Source: Himantopus leucocephalus
Taxonomy: Eukaryota > Chordata > Aves > Charadriiformes > Recurvirostridae
Length of the DNA: 64,000 nt
Direction of reading: 5' to 3'
Assembly (NCBI GenBank): GCA_003993805.1
Contig: RSEF01000004.1
Span: forward strand, 68,896,591-68,960,590
Position 1 is the stretch's first letter, and each line of letters begins with the position of its first letter. The translations under genes and the position numbers were made by a program. The notes under the pieces are model-generated. The model was not told the DNA's origin. It made no database searches and saw only the letters and a list, made by a program, of their open reading frames with translations. Below, piece by piece: positions 63,179 to 64,000 of this stretch.

Positions 63179-63253
63179 CTGCACACACTATGAAGGCCGA
63201 CGATGAATTTTTAATTTTCCAGCGAAGACTGCAAAATTGCGAATTGAAAAAGG
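63179..63253 (+). other. possible first-exon-like segment on the + strand
   Basis: ATG at 63191 follows an in-frame stop and leads 21 codons (MKADDEFLIFQRRLQNCELK...) to a consensus donor AAAG/gtaagt at 63253. An internal acceptor-like ttttaattttccag is also present. CpG-containing codons are notable. It lies between minus-strand exon candidates, so it would be antisense. Chance cannot be excluded. Confidence 0.15.
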
Positions 63254-63673
63254 TAAGTTTAAGAGGAATTGGGATATGAATCAAGCTTTTTGAAATTTAT
63301 TAAATAGAGGTACCAGTTAGCCATTTTTCTCTCCCACAAAATGTAGATAAGATTAGGAACACAGATGTTTTAATATGGAAGTCACATAAGGCCAAGGAGA
63401 GCCCTGGGATTTTTTTCAACTTTAAGACATGAAAAAGAAGTCACAGTATATGACTAAAAGTGAAAGATACTCCCCAGCTGTTTTTTAAAAGCTTCCAAAA
63501 ATAAACATGACTCAGCCAATGTTAATAGGGTCAGAATTTCCATGCCAAGCAGCGATACCAAGGGGACCGAAGAAGAGAGATGTAGTTCTAATGTACTAAT
63601 AATGACTTGTCTCCTTAGATTTTTATAAAATGTCAGGCATCCAGTTCTTCAGCCTTTGTGCCCGCATACTCAC

Positions 63674-63838
63674 AGGAGTCCTCTGCTGCGAGCAGGACAG
63701 CTTGTACAGCAGAGCCATGAGTAACAGAAGCACAAACGGAACTCTATGAGAATATATTATTTGCCAGCCATCTAGCCTTCCCTCATACATATTTTCCAAC
63801 TGCACAGTACTTGAAGCTGTGGAACAGACAGCCTTCTG
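63674..63838 (-). CDS. candidate internal coding exon, unidentified gene
   Basis: Minus strand: acceptor tgctcttttccaaagccttacag/CAG (a tandem CAGCAG acceptor), 165 bases open in one frame, donor ACTCCT/gtgagt, a consensus site. The frame gives 55 codons: QKAVCSTASSTVQLENMYEG, then a region ending SHRVPFVLLLLMALLYKLSC with about 15 hydrophobic residues (a membrane segment or a buried helix), then SQQRTP. Phase 0 in, phase 0 out. It is the most upstream visible piece of the minus-strand series; earlier exons would lie beyond the window. Confidence 0.4.
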
Positions 63839-64000
63839 CTGTAAGGCTTTGGAAAAGAGCATACTTAACGAAGTTTAGGAAAAATCTGACATATCCTTTC
63901 AATTTTGTTGTAAGGAAGTTATTTGCATTGTTTCATAAATCTGGTGCATGGCCTGGTGTCTCTGTAAGTCTGACAGACATCACGGCTTCATACTTCATGT

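Overview
The window is eukaryotic, AT-rich and almost entirely non-coding. It is most likely bird nuclear DNA. The main evidence is the repeats: several chicken-repeat-1 (CR1) LINE 3' ends with the family's characteristic end (positions 16930-17269, 22486-22713, 31838-32272, 40040-40258, 51016-51084), one much older CR1/L3-like copy (about 7100-8030), and two endogenous-retrovirus LTRs of the type common in neoavian genomes (3381-3958 complete; 18357-18734 cut by a gap). There is no operon-like gene packing, no long ORF, no rRNA or tRNA gene and no CRISPR array. The repeat-based assignment comes from remembered consensus sequences, not from a search.

Layout. 1-16 kb: anonymous AT-rich DNA holding one solo LTR, the old CR1 copy, small tandem repeats and a perfect 24-bp palindrome. 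16-23 kb: a + strand exon-like segment at 16480-16573, two CR1 tails and the gap-truncated LTR. 23-44 kb: mostly anonymous sequence with a possible retroviral integrase remnant (29500-29724), a CR1 running into a 100-N gap, a 51-base A tract and a diverged CR1. 44-64 kb: the most interesting part. On the minus strand, a series of open segments is bounded by splice-like signals (63838-63674, 63003-62927, 58696-58576, 46818-46659, 45990-45869, 44559-44410). Nearly all codon phases can be made compatible and the last segment ends in a stop. I read this as a candidate 3' part of a multi-exon protein gene whose identity I do not recognise. One or more exons are probably missing between 58.6 and 46.8 kb. 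One segment ends in TAG exactly at its splice donor.

The assembly itself leaves clear marks. There are three runs of exactly 1000, 100 and 100 Ns. In addition, at least eight single Ns are each flanked by near-identical direct copies of 20-114 bp. These look like overlapping contig ends or two haplotypes joined without merging, not biological tandem duplications.

Nothing here supports a complete gene with known function. Exon calls rest on eye-read splice motifs plus open frame. In AT-rich DNA of this length a number of such combinations are expected by chance, so confidence is kept moderate to low.
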